From: Pelomonas sp051857475
GTDB lineage: Bacteria > Pseudomonadota > Gammaproteobacteria > Burkholderiales > Burkholderiaceae_C
DNA: 64,000 nt
Direction of reading: 5' to 3'
NCBI RefSeq assembly: GCF_051857475.1
Contig: NZ_JBPZGZ010000003.1
Span: 558,001-622,000 of the forward strand
The notes under the pieces were generated by a model, which saw nothing but the letters and a program-made list of their open reading frames with translations, did no database searches and was not told the DNA's origin. Numbering within the stretch: position 1 is the first letter of the stretch; each line of letters starts with the position of its first letter. This document shows, one piece after another, positions 43,120 through 51,454 of the stretch. The translations under genes were made by a program, and so were the position numbers.

Positions 43120-43587
43120 TCAGAAGAGTTCGATGGAACCAGCGTCCATCTCGTCCTGCGTGACCGGGTTGGGCCGCAGCGGCGCGATCTCGACGACGGC
43201 CGCGCCGTCCTCGTCGTCCATGCCGAAGGTGTCGCGGGCCAGTTGGTCGGAGCAGTTGCGCAGGCGCTGGCTGGTGTGGGCGATGAGCTGTGTCGCCATG
43301 TCCTGGAATTGCAGGGCCGTGATGGCGCCGGCGATGTCCTGCATGATCTGCTTCAGGCCATCGGCGGCGGGGCCGCCATCCGTGCCGCTCAACAGCGACA
43401 TGGCCTGGTTGGAGGCGCTGTAGAAATGGTTGGACAGGGCTTCGCCGGCGTCGTCCAGCAGGCGTTGCAGGCGCTCGAGGTCGTGGGTCACCGTCATCAG
43501 GTGATCCTGCAGTTCCGCGGCCGCCAGCAGCGGCATGGCGGCCACGGCTCCATCGAATTCAGCGGCGGTGGAAGGTTCTGTCTGCAT
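43120..43587 (-). CDS. Short CheZ-like chemotaxis phosphatase
   Basis: A 155-residue, mostly helical protein, the first gene of the che operon. Two features recall CheZ, the CheY-P phosphatase. The helix ITALQFQDMATQLIAH places D96 and Q100 four residues apart, as in the catalytic Asp143/Gln147 pair of E. coli CheZ (QDFQDLTGQ). The C-terminal tail QDEMDAGSIELF resembles the CheY-binding tail at the end of CheZ. It is about 60 residues shorter than E. coli CheZ (214). The start ATG 43587 has GGAGA upstream; an open extension to 43623 is disfavoured. Function is inferred from motif and place. Confidence 0.75.
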   Translation of the reverse strand: MQTEPSTAAEFDGAVAAMPLLAAAELQDHLMTVTHDLERLQRLLDDAGEALSNHFYSASNQAMSLLSGTDGGPAADGLKQIMQDIAGAITALQFQDMATQLIAHTSQRLRNCSDQLARDTFGMDDEDGAAVVEIAPLRPNPVTQDEMDAGSIELF

Positions 43588-43785
43588 CGTGTCTCCGCGA
43601 GGGGATGCTGCTTCTTGTCCCAAGCCCTGTGGATACCCTCAGGGCGAATGCATCATGGCATGTTCACCCCTTTTTCGGCCACTGTCGACCTTGAGATGTC
43701 GCGAGAACGAGCCGTATTACCGGTCTGAACCGGGTCGAGTGTGGTGCCGGGCCATATGTCGCAGGCGGCGGCATACTGCGCCCCC
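43588..43785. promoter_or_regulatory. Divergent gap between the che operon and the kinase/cyclase operon
   Basis: These 198 bases must hold both promoters. I found no good sigma-28 site for the che side; CCGAAAAA on the minus strand lacks the -35 partner at the right distance. For the plus side CATACT at 43772-43777 is a weak -10 candidate but lies only 8 bases before the chosen ATG. Confidence 0.3.
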
Positions 43786-44943
43786 ATGACGATTTCTGGT
43801 GTGGGGCAGGCGCCCCGGCTCCTGCGTGTGCTGCATGTCGAGGACTCCGAACTCGACCATCAACTCATCCTCGCCCAGCTCGGCCGCGCCGGGCTGAAGG
43901 TCGAGATGGAGAGGCTGGATGCGCTGCCGGCCGTGCTGGCTGCGCTGGATCGCCCGTGGGACGCCATCATCTCGGACTACAACCTGCCGGGCTTCACGGG
44001 CCTGGAGGTGCTGGAGGCCCTGAAGGAACGCCGCCTGCTGATGCCCTTCATCCTGGTGTCCGGCGAGATCGGCGAGGACACCGCCGTCGGGGCGATGCGC
44101 AACGGCGCCTCCGACTACCTGCTGAAGAACAACCTCAACCGCCTGGCGCCGGCCCTGCTGCATGCCATCGACGCGGCCGAGAGCGAAAAGGCCCGCGCCG
44201 CGGCCGACCACGAGCTGGTCAAGTCCAAGCAGCGCCTGCACCAGTTGGCCGGCCATCTGCAGACCAGCGTCGAGCTGGAGCGGGCCGCCATCGCGCGCGA
44301 GATCCATGACGATGTCGGCGGGTCGCTGACGGCCGTCAAGTTCGACCTGGCCTGGATCGACCGCCATGCCCAGGAGCCCGAGGTGAGGGCGCGGGTCAGC
44401 GCGGCCCTGGAGACGGTCAATGCCGCCATCGAGGCCAGCCAGCGCATCATGCACAACCTGCGCCCGGCCATCCTGGAGCAGGGCCTGGTAGCGGCCCTGC
44501 AGTGGATGACGGCCCGCTTCGAGCGCCGCACGGGCATCGAGGCCGGCCTGCGCATCGGCGAGGAGAGGCTGGAGCTGCCCTCGGGCGTGCCCCTGGTGGC
44601 CTACCGCACCGCCCAGGAGGCGCTGACCAATGTGTCCAAGCATGCGCTGGCGACCCGGGTCGACATCGAACTCAGCCAGGATTCCGGCGTGCTGACACTG
44701 GAGATCCGCGACAACGGCCGCGGCATGGGCGCCAACGACCTCGCCAAGGAGCGGTCCTTCGGCATCCGCGGCCTGCATGAGCGCGCCGCCACCGTGGGTG
44801 GCTGGGTCGACCTGTCCAGCCCGCCGGGCGGGGGCACCAGCCTCATCCTGACCGTGCCGCTGGCCCAGGACGCCATCGACGCGCTGGACGACTCGACCGA
44901 CTTCAGCAAGGATGACGGCAACTCGATCTGGGGGCGTGTGTGA
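43786..44943 (+). CDS. Receiver-fused NarX/DesK-type histidine kinase (REC-HisKA_3-HATPase)
   Basis: A 385-residue cytosolic protein. It has an N-terminal receiver (about 12-130, acceptor D64 in IISDYNLPGFTG), a coiled segment (130-165), a HisKA_3 dimerisation box with AIAREIHDDVGGSLTAV (phosphorylated H174), and a HATPase ending (EALTNVSKHA, DNGRGMG). Kinases of this class normally pair with NarL-type regulators, and such a gene follows with a 4-base overlap. There is no transmembrane sensor; input must come as phosphate or protein contact through the receiver. ATG 43786 (MTISGVGQ) is chosen; earlier starts at 43741 and 43756 are possible. Confidence 0.92.
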   Translation: MTISGVGQAPRLLRVLHVEDSELDHQLILAQLGRAGLKVEMERLDALPAVLAALDRPWDAIISDYNLPGFTGLEVLEALKERRLLMPFILVSGEIGEDTAVGAMRNGASDYLLKNNLNRLAPALLHAIDAAESEKARAAADHELVKSKQRLHQLAGHLQTSVELERAAIAREIHDDVGGSLTAVKFDLAWIDRHAQEPEVRARVSAALETVNAAIEASQRIMHNLRPAILEQGLVAALQWMTARFERRTGIEAGLRIGEERLELPSGVPLVAYRTAQEALTNVSKHALATRVDIELSQDSGVLTLEIRDNGRGMGANDLAKERSFGIRGLHERAATVGGWVDLSSPPGGGTSLILTVPLAQDAIDALDDSTDFSKDDGNSIWGRV

Positions 44944-45587
44944 TCCGCGTCATCCTCTGTGACGACCATGGCCTGATCCGCCGCGGCATCCGCGACACGC
45001 TGGCCGATGCCCAGGACATCGAGGTCGTCGGCGAAGCCGGCGACTACACCGAGCTGCGCGGCCTGCTGCACACCCTGGGCAAGGACAACCCCTGCGACGT
45101 GCTGGTGCTGGACATCAACATGCCGGGCCGCTCGGGCCTGGACGTGCTGCATGTGCTCAAGGACGAGGGCAACCCGGTGCGCACGCTGATCGTGTCCATG
45201 TACCCGGAAGACCAGTACGCCATCCGCGCGCTGAAGGCCGGCGCCTATGGCTATGTCAACAAGGGCGGTGACCCGGCCACGCTGGTGCAGGCGGTGCGCA
45301 CCGTGGCCCAGGGCCGCAAATACGTGACGCCCGAGATCGCGCAGATGCTGGTCGAGAGCCTGACCGCGCCCGTCACCGAGCAGGCCCACCACAAGCTGTC
45401 CGACCGCGAACTGCAGACCCTGGTCATGATCGCCTCGGGAAAGCGCCTGTCGGACATCGCCGAGGAGCTGATGCTCAGCCCCAAGACCGTCAGCGTCTAC
45501 CGCGCCCGCGTGCTGGAGAAACTGGGGCTGACGAACAATTCCGAGCTGACGGTCTATGCCATCCGCAATGGCCTCGTCGCCAGCTGA
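44940..45587 (+). CDS. NarL/UvrY-type DNA-binding response regulator
   Basis: A 215-residue regulator with a receiver (acceptor D58 in VLVLDINMPGRSGLDVL, lysine in GYVNKGG) and a C-terminal LuxR helix-turn-helix (about 150-208: LSDRELQTLVMIASGKRLSDIAEELMLSPKTVSVYRARVLEKL). The start is GTG 44940, which overlaps the stop of the kinase gene (GTGA). It is the direct partner of that kinase. Targets are not known; the following cyclase-receptor-YfiR genes, or a distant regulon, are the first candidates. Its 3' end overlaps the GGDEF gene by 32 bases. Confidence 0.94.
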   Translation: MIRVILCDDHGLIRRGIRDTLADAQDIEVVGEAGDYTELRGLLHTLGKDNPCDVLVLDINMPGRSGLDVLHVLKDEGNPVRTLIVSMYPEDQYAIRALKAGAYGYVNKGGDPATLVQAVRTVAQGRKYVTPEIAQMLVESLTAPVTEQAHHKLSDRELQTLVMIASGKRLSDIAEELMLSPKTVSVYRARVLEKLGLTNNSELTVYAIRNGLVAS

Positions 45588-46878
45588 GGGGCCGTCCGGA
45601 CGACCGCGCCGTCGGCCTTCGCTGGTCCGGCGGCTGACGCGGCTCAGCGTCACCGTCATGGGCGCCGCCCTGTTGTTGAGCTCGCTGGCCCTGGCCGTGT
45701 GGGTGCACCACAGCCTGCGCGAGGCCCAGCTCAAGGCGGCCGAACAGTCAGCCCAGCTGCTGGCCGAGAACCTGGCGCCGGCCCTGGCCTTCCATGACGA
45801 GAGAGCGACGCGCGAGGCCTTGGTCGCCTTCAGCCGCCGTGAGGGCCTGCAAAGCCTGGTCGTGCGCCAACCCAATGGCGAAACCTTCTCGCATTGGCCG
45901 GGGGCGATCGCGGCGGCGCCCTGGAGCGATGCGCCGGTCCAGGTCGACTGGCAGGGGCTGCGCCTGGTGGTGCCGGTGCGGCTGCACGGTGAACGCCTCG
46001 GCAGCCTGGGCTGGCAGGAGTCATTTGAGGCCTTGAACGACACCTTGCTGCGACTGGCCGCTGGCGCCGTCACGGTGCTGGCCCTCGCCCTGGTGGGCGC
46101 CAGCCTGCTGCTGCGCTGGACGCAGCGGCGTGCGCTGGCGCCGCTGATTGCGCTGTCGCGCCTGGCCGAGCGGGTCGCCACCAGCCAGGACTACAGCCTG
46201 CGCGCCGCCGTGCGCGAGAACGACGAGGTCGGACGGCTGGCCGAGCGTTTCAACGGCATGCTCAGGCGCATCGAAGTCTGGCACGAGGACATGAACCAGC
46301 GGCTCGCCCAGGAGCAGCAGAGCGGCCGCGCCTTGCAGCAACTGGCCCATCGCGACACCCTGACCGGCCTGCCCAACCGCCTGGCCTTCGAGCTGACGCT
46401 GGAACGCCTCTTCATCGATCTGCACCACGCACCCCCGACCGGCCAGGCCGGGGGGCAACGCCTGGCCCTGCTCTTCATCGACCTGGACAACTTCAAGCAT
46501 GTCAACGACCGTTGCGGCCATGCCGCGGGCGACGCCGTGCTCACCGAGGTCAGCCGGCGCATGAGCAGCGTGCTGCGCGCCAGCGACACCCTGTTCCGCC
46601 TCGGCGGCGACGAGTTCGCCCTGCTGGTGGCCGACGTCGCGGAACCCGACGTCGTCGAGCAGCTGGCCGGCCGCCTCATCGACAGCGTGAACCAGCCCCT
46701 CGTGGTTCAGGGCCAGGTCCAGCCCGTCGGGGCCACCGTGGGCCTGGCTTTCGTGCCCGATGACGCAACCGACCCCCAGTCGCTGCTGTCCGCTGCGGAC
46801 GCCGCCATGTACGCTGCCAAGCATGCCGGCAAGAACACCTTTCGCAGGGCGACCAGCGACCACCCTGCGGGCCCTTGA
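45556..46878 (+). CDS. YfiN/DgcN-like diguanylate cyclase (CHASE8-HAMP-GGDEF)
   Basis: A 440-residue inner-membrane cyclase. It has helix 1 (about 31-51), a small periplasmic CHASE8-like domain (52-155, with LLAENLAPALAFHDERATREALV as in E. coli YfiN), helix 2 (about 165-187), HAMP (188-245) and GGDEF (about 262-430). The active site GGDEF is at 350-354 and the I-site RASD at 341-344, so it should make c-di-GMP with feedback. YfiN proteins are held inactive by periplasmic YfiR; a YfiR gene lies two genes downstream. Start at ATG 45556 overlaps the regulator by 32 bases; ATG 45568 is an alternative. Confidence 0.9.
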   Translation: MPSAMASSPAEGPSGRPRRRPSLVRRLTRLSVTVMGAALLLSSLALAVWVHHSLREAQLKAAEQSAQLLAENLAPALAFHDERATREALVAFSRREGLQSLVVRQPNGETFSHWPGAIAAAPWSDAPVQVDWQGLRLVVPVRLHGERLGSLGWQESFEALNDTLLRLAAGAVTVLALALVGASLLLRWTQRRALAPLIALSRLAERVATSQDYSLRAAVRENDEVGRLAERFNGMLRRIEVWHEDMNQRLAQEQQSGRALQQLAHRDTLTGLPNRLAFELTLERLFIDLHHAPPTGQAGGQRLALLFIDLDNFKHVNDRCGHAAGDAVLTEVSRRMSSVLRASDTLFRLGGDEFALLVADVAEPDVVEQLAGRLIDSVNQPLVVQGQVQPVGATVGLAFVPDDATDPQSLLSAADAAMYAAKHAGKNTFRRATSDHPAGP

Positions 46879-48823
46879 GCTCTGCGCCTTGCTGTTGCTG
46901 GGCGCGCCCGCCCTGGCCCAGAACAGTGACATTCCCAGCCTGGAAGACCTGATCCGCACGGAACGGCGCGGCGCGGCTGCCGATGTGTCGGTCAGCACCG
47001 CCTCGCGCCAGGCCCAGAGCGCCGATCTGGCGCCTGCCGTCACCCATGTCGTCAGCCGCCAGGACATCGCCCGCCTGGGCCTGCGCACCCTGGGCGACGT
47101 GCTGCGCCGCATGCCAGGCCTGGAGGTGCGCGAGGACGACGAGTTCACCCGCGTGGCCGTGCGCGGCGTGGCGCCGGGCGACTTCAACGGCCGCGTCCTC
47201 TTCCTGCTCGACGGCCTGCGGCTGAACGACAACCTCTACGACGCCGGCCCCATCAACCGGGAGTTCTATGTCGACGTCAGCCTCATCGAGCGTGTCGAGT
47301 TCACGCCCGGTCCCGGCTCGGCCCTGTATGGCAGCAACGCGCTGCTGGGCGTCGTCAACATCGTCACCCAGCGTGCCGACACCCTGGCCGGCCCGCAAGC
47401 CCATGTGGTGCTGTCGCCGCGTGGCCAGGTCAGCGCGCGGCTGAGCTATGCCCAGCGCCTGGACAGTGGCGCCGAGTGGCTCGCCGCCTTCAGCAGCGAC
47501 GAGGAGCCCCACACGCCGCTGCTGTTCGGCGAGCCGCAGGAATACCGCGCGCAACTGCAGCCGCTGGAATGGGACAGGGCCAGGCGCTGGCTGCTGGGCG
47601 GGCGGGCCGGCGGGCTGTCGCTGCGCGTCGGCGGCGTGCAGCGCGAGCGCGGCCTCTACACCTTCCTGCCCAAGTCGGGCGACATCACCGGCGGCGTCAA
47701 CTCCCTGCGCGAGAACTTCGCCCAGGCCGGTTGGGAGGGGCGGGCCGCCGACTGGGACCTGCACCTGGGCCTGGCCTGGCAGCAGTCGCGCTACCGCGAG
47801 GAGCAGGCCGACGACAGCGAGGCCGAGCTGCGCACCAGCCGCTTCGAGGCGCTGGGACGCTGGTGGCTGGGTGAGCTGCGCCTGGCGCGCGCCTGGGGTG
47901 GCCCCGACGGCGACAGCCACACCACCAGTTTCGGCATGGACTGGCAGCGTGACAGCGTGCAGCGCTTCCGCTACGTCTACCTGGGCGAGGCGCCCTATGA
48001 CGAGAACTACACGTCGCAGCGCCTCGGCTTCTATCTGCAGGACGAGTGGCGGCTGGCCGAGCGCCAACGCCTGGTGCTGGGCCTGCGCCAGGACGGCGTG
48101 CAGGGCGGCGACTCGAGCTGGAACCCGCGCGCGGCCTGGGTCTGGTCGCCCGCGCCGGGGCAGAGCCTGAAGCTGATGTGGGGCACGGCCTTTCGCGCGC
48201 CCAACCGCTTCGAGCGTTCGCTGAACCAGGGCTCGGGTGTCGACGCGCCCCGGCCGGAGCGCCTGCGCACCACCGAACTGGCCTGGCAAGGACCGCTGCC
48301 CGGTTGGGGCGTCGGGGCCTGGACCTGGCAGGCCTCGCTGTTCACGAGTCATCTCGTCAACTTCATCGAGCGCGGCGACGCCAAGCCCTTTGCCAACATG
48401 CCGGTCGCGCGTTCGCGCGGCGCCGAGCTGGGCTTGAACGGCCATTGGGGCGAGGGCTGGCAGCTGCAGCTCAGCCTCATGGGCCAGCGCAACCGCGCGG
48501 CCGACGGCAGCCGCCAGGCCTACAGCCCCGGCGAGACATTGAAGTGGGCGCTGCAGATGCCCGTGGCGGGACCGACGCTGCGCCTGTCGCTGAGCGGCTG
48601 GGCGACGACCGAGCGCGTCGGCGATCAGCGCCTGCCCGGCTACGCCCAGCATCAGGCCCATCTGCTGTGGCAACCGAGCCGGCGCTGGGACTTCTTCGTC
48701 GGCGCCGAGAACGTGGGCGGCCGCGCCTATGCCGAGTCCAGCGGCGCCGGCTATACCGCACCCGCCTATCACCAGGGCACGCGCTGGCAGGCCGGCCTGA
48801 CCTGGCGCGGAGACGCGCCTTGA
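46823..48823 (+). CDS. TonB-dependent receptor of the cyclase/YfiR operon
   Basis: A 666-residue outer-membrane receptor. The signal peptide ends APALA-Q. A short SLEDLIRTE segment is followed by a TonB-box-like stretch (ADVSVSTASRQ) and a plug domain (about 60-175, with LGDVLRRMPGLEVRE, RVLFLLDGLRLND and GPGSALYGSNALLGVVNIVTQ). A 22-strand-type barrel closes at the C-terminus (HQGTRWQAGLTWRGDAP). By length and plug it resembles small siderophore/B12-type receptors. ATG 46823 gives the cleanest signal peptide and a 56-base overlap with the cyclase gene; earlier starts overlap more. It sits where YfiB, the outer-membrane sensor, sits in yfiBNR systems. Confidence 0.9.
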   Translation: MPARTPFAGRPATTLRALELCALLLLGAPALAQNSDIPSLEDLIRTERRGAAADVSVSTASRQAQSADLAPAVTHVVSRQDIARLGLRTLGDVLRRMPGLEVREDDEFTRVAVRGVAPGDFNGRVLFLLDGLRLNDNLYDAGPINREFYVDVSLIERVEFTPGPGSALYGSNALLGVVNIVTQRADTLAGPQAHVVLSPRGQVSARLSYAQRLDSGAEWLAAFSSDEEPHTPLLFGEPQEYRAQLQPLEWDRARRWLLGGRAGGLSLRVGGVQRERGLYTFLPKSGDITGGVNSLRENFAQAGWEGRAADWDLHLGLAWQQSRYREEQADDSEAELRTSRFEALGRWWLGELRLARAWGGPDGDSHTTSFGMDWQRDSVQRFRYVYLGEAPYDENYTSQRLGFYLQDEWRLAERQRLVLGLRQDGVQGGDSSWNPRAAWVWSPAPGQSLKLMWGTAFRAPNRFERSLNQGSGVDAPRPERLRTTELAWQGPLPGWGVGAWTWQASLFTSHLVNFIERGDAKPFANMPVARSRGAELGLNGHWGEGWQLQLSLMGQRNRAADGSRQAYSPGETLKWALQMPVAGPTLRLSLSGWATTERVGDQRLPGYAQHQAHLLWQPSRRWDFFVGAENVGGRAYAESSGAGYTAPAYHQGTRWQAGLTWRGDAP

Positions 48824-49335
48824 GATCCTGGCGGTTGTTGCCGCTGCTGCTGGCCGCCGCGCTGGTGCGGGCCGACAGCCTGGACGAGGACAGGCTGCGC
48901 GCCGCATTCGTGCTGCGCCTGGCCCAGTACACCCAATGGCCGGCGCCGGCGGCCGAGAGCCCGACGCTGTCGCTGTGCGCGGCGGGCCTGCAGCCCGCCG
49001 GGTTGGAGGCCGTGCGCGCACTGGCGAGCCGCCAGGTGGGGGCGGCCCAGCTCAAGGTGAGGGTGCTCGGCGAGCCGCGCGACGCGGCGCGTGACTGCCA
49101 GGTGCTGCTGCTCGGCCATGCCGACGCGGCGACGCTGCGCCACTGGATCGCGGCCGCCGGCGACGGACCCGTTCTCGTCATCGCCACCAGCCCCGAGGCG
49201 ATGCGCGCCGGTGTCTGCATCGCCCTCATCAGCGAGCCCCAGGGCATGGCTTTTGCCGTCAACCATGGCGAGTCGCGCCGGCGCGGCCTGAGCCTGGCGG
49301 CCCCGGTGCTGAAGCTGGCCCGCGAGGTTCGTTAA
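48820..49335 (+). CDS. YfiR family periplasmic protein (DUF4154)
   Basis: A 171-residue secreted protein with an N-terminal signal (RSWRLLPLLLAAALVRA). The mature domain begins DEDRLRAAFVLRLAQYTQWP and includes DCQVLLLGHA, GPVLVIATSPEAMRAGVCIALI and MAFAVNHGESRRRGLSLAAPVLKLAREVR, all as in the YfiR/DUF4154 family. YfiR binds the periplasmic part of YfiN and represses c-di-GMP synthesis. The only start that fits is TTG 48820, overlapping the receptor stop (TTGA), so translation is coupled to the receptor. Cysteines in LCAAG, DCQV and GVCI could form disulfides that set its activity, as known for YfiR. Confidence 0.88.
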   Translation: MRSWRLLPLLLAAALVRADSLDEDRLRAAFVLRLAQYTQWPAPAAESPTLSLCAAGLQPAGLEAVRALASRQVGAAQLKVRVLGEPRDAARDCQVLLLGHADAATLRHWIAAAGDGPVLVIATSPEAMRAGVCIALISEPQGMAFAVNHGESRRRGLSLAAPVLKLAREVR

Positions 49336-49535
49336 GGCGGGCGCACCCGCCGTTCATCCCCCCGGGCTGTCGATTCGCCAGCCCGGGTCGCCGTTCATCG
49401 ATTGATGACACCCTGTGGCAGCAGGCGCTGCACAATCCGCCCCGGTTCCAAAAGGGTGGCCGTGAGGCCGGTGCGTTCGTGGGCCGTTGAGGTCTGGCGA
49501 GCAGGACTTTCAGGGGGCGTGTCATCGATACCGGA
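49336..49535 (+). promoter_or_regulatory. Gap upstream of the exporter operon with two hairpins
   Basis: The 200-base gap holds GGCGGG/CCCGCC (49337-49352) and a perfect 9-bp stem CCCGGGCTG/CAGCCCGGG (49361-49387, 9-base loop). Neither has a T-run. They may end the YfiR operon or cap the following leader. CACAAT at 49429-49434 is a weak -10 candidate for the exporter genes. Confidence 0.4.
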
Positions 49536-50756
49536 TTGCTGAAGGAGCTGCGCATCGAAGGTGCGCATCGCGAGGACCATGACGGCGGCGGGCCGCCCAA
49601 ATGGGTGTGGGCCTTGATCGTGGCCGTCGTGCTGCTGGCCGGCGGTGGCGCCTGGGCCTGGTGGTGGCTGTCGGGCAACAAGCCCGTGCCGGTGCAGACC
49701 GCCACGGTCCGCGCCAATGGCCAGGGCGCCAGTGCCGATGCCGTGCTGCAGGCCACGGGCTATGTGACGGCACGCCGCATGGCGACCGTGTCGGCCCAGA
49801 TGACCGGCACGCTGACCGAGGTTCTCATCGACGAAGGCTTCAAGGTCAAGAAGGGCCAGGTGCTGGCACGGCTGGACGACACCGGGTTGAAGGCCGGCCT
49901 GGCAGCGGCCCAGGCGCAGGCCGCCGCAGCCGAGGCGTCCACCGGCCAGTTGCGCGCCCAGCTCGCGCAGGCCGAGGCCGATGCGCGCCGCCAGGCCGAA
50001 CTGTCGGCCAGCGGCATGAGCACGCGCCAGAACCAGGAGCAGACGGCCACTGCCGTGAAGACCATCAAGGCCCAGATCGAGGCCTCGCTGCGCCAGGCCG
50101 AGGCGGCGCAGGCCCAGGTGCGCCAGGCGCGCGTCAACTTCGACTACGCCACCGTGAAGGCGCCGTTCGACGGCGTCGTCACGGCCCGCGCAGCCCAGGT
50201 GGGCGAAATCATCTCGCCGTTGTCCGCCGGCGGCGGCTTCACGCGCACCGGCGTGGGCACCATCGTCGACATGGACTCGCTGGAGGTGAACGTCGACGTC
50301 AACGAGGCCTATATCGCCCAGGTCAAGGCCGACATGCCCTGCGAGGCCGTGCTGGACGCCTACCCGGACTGGAAGATCCCCGCCCACGTCGTGGCCGTCA
50401 TCCCCAGCGCCGACCGCGGCAAGGCCACCGTCAAGGTGCGCGTGGCCCTGGAGAAAAAGGACGACCGCGTCGTGCCCGACATGGGGGTGCGCGTCAGCTT
50501 CCTGGCTACCAAGCCCAAGGCCGAGGTGGCGGTCGTGCCCGGCGTGCTGCTGCCGCCGGACGCGCTGGCCCAGCGCGATGGAAGCGATGCCGTCTTCGTC
50601 GTCCATGACAACCGCGCCGAACAGCGAGCTGTCAAGCTCGGTGCAGACGTGGGCAAGTTCAAGCTCGTCACCTCCGGCCTGAAGGCGGGTGAGACGGTCG
50701 TCGTGTCGCCCCCGGCCGAGCTGAAGCAGGGATCCACCATTTCCAACAAGGAATGA
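49536..50756 (+). CDS. HlyD/MacA-type periplasmic adaptor of an ABC exporter
   Basis: A 406-residue membrane-fusion protein. It has an N-terminal helix (about 23-45), a lipoyl-like half (MTGTLTEVLIDEGFKVKKGQVLARLDD), a long alpha-helical hairpin (about 115-200), the second lipoyl half (FDYATVKAPFDGVVTARAAQVGE) and beta-barrel domains to the end. It should bridge the inner-membrane permeases to an outer-membrane channel. The first start in frame is TTG 49536; the frame continues upstream with codons for IDTG that look like the usual family N-terminus but have no standard start. It overlaps the ATPase gene by 4 bases. Confidence 0.88.
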   Translation: MLKELRIEGAHREDHDGGGPPKWVWALIVAVVLLAGGGAWAWWWLSGNKPVPVQTATVRANGQGASADAVLQATGYVTARRMATVSAQMTGTLTEVLIDEGFKVKKGQVLARLDDTGLKAGLAAAQAQAAAAEASTGQLRAQLAQAEADARRQAELSASGMSTRQNQEQTATAVKTIKAQIEASLRQAEAAQAQVRQARVNFDYATVKAPFDGVVTARAAQVGEIISPLSAGGGFTRTGVGTIVDMDSLEVNVDVNEAYIAQVKADMPCEAVLDAYPDWKIPAHVVAVIPSADRGKATVKVRVALEKKDDRVVPDMGVRVSFLATKPKAEVAVVPGVLLPPDALAQRDGSDAVFVVHDNRAEQRAVKLGADVGKFKLVTSGLKAGETVVVSPPAELKQGSTISNKE

Positions 50757-51445
50757 AGATGAGCGCTTTGATCGAAGTCCGTGACCTGTCCAAGGTCTAC
50801 ACCCGCGGCAAGCAGAAGGTGGAGGTGCTGCACCACATCGACCTCGATGTGCAGCAGGGCGATTTCCTGGCGCTGATGGGCCCCTCGGGTTCGGGCAAGA
50901 CGACGCTGCTGAATCTGATGGGTGGGCTGGACGCCCCCAGCGGCGGCGCCATCAGCGTGGGCGGCGAGCGCATCGACAAGCTGTCGGGCGCGGCCCTGGC
51001 CAAATGGCGTGCGTCCAAGGTCGGTTTCGTCTTCCAGTTCTACAACCTGATGCCGACGCTGTCGGCGCAGAAGAACGTCGAGCTGCCGCTGCTGCTGACC
51101 AAGCTGTCCGCCGGCGAGCGCAAGAAGCGCGCGGCCATCGCGCTGCAACTCGTCGGCCTGGCCGACCGCGCCTCGCACAAGCCCACCGAGCTGTCGGGCG
51201 GCCAGCAGCAGCGCGTGTCCATTGCCCGCGCCATCGTGTCCGACCCGACGCTGCTGGTCTGCGACGAACCCACCGGTGACCTGGACCGCCAGTCGGCCGA
51301 GGATGTGCTGACGCTGCTGCAGGCCCTGAACCGCGAGCATGGCAAGACCATCGTCATGGTCACCCACGACCCGCGCGCCGCCGCCCGTGCCAGCCACACC
51401 CTGCACCTCGACAAGGGCACGCTGGTGACCGAAGCCACCGCTTGA
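50753..51445 (+). CDS. ABC exporter ATPase (MacB/LolD type)
   Basis: A 230-residue stand-alone nucleotide-binding protein of the FtsE/LolD/MacB group. It has Walker A GPSGSGKTT, the Q-loop in GFVFQFYNLMPTL, the ABC signature LSGGQQQRVSIARAI, Walker B LLVCDEPTGDLD and the H-loop VMVTHDPRAA. It powers the two FtsX-type permeases encoded just after it. The start ATG 50753 overlaps the adaptor stop (ATGA); a second ATG at 50759 is also possible. Confidence 0.96.
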   Translation: MKMSALIEVRDLSKVYTRGKQKVEVLHHIDLDVQQGDFLALMGPSGSGKTTLLNLMGGLDAPSGGAISVGGERIDKLSGAALAKWRASKVGFVFQFYNLMPTLSAQKNVELPLLLTKLSAGERKKRAAIALQLVGLADRASHKPTELSGGQQQRVSIARAIVSDPTLLVCDEPTGDLDRQSAEDVLTLLQALNREHGKTIVMVTHDPRAAARASHTLHLDKGTLVTEATA

Positions 51446-51454
51446 GGAGGCGCG

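Noticed and set aside
43660..43720. Sigma-28 (FliA) promoter for the che operon
   Set aside because: The minus strand has GCCGAAAAA as a partial -10, but no TAAA-type -35 at 15 bases distance.
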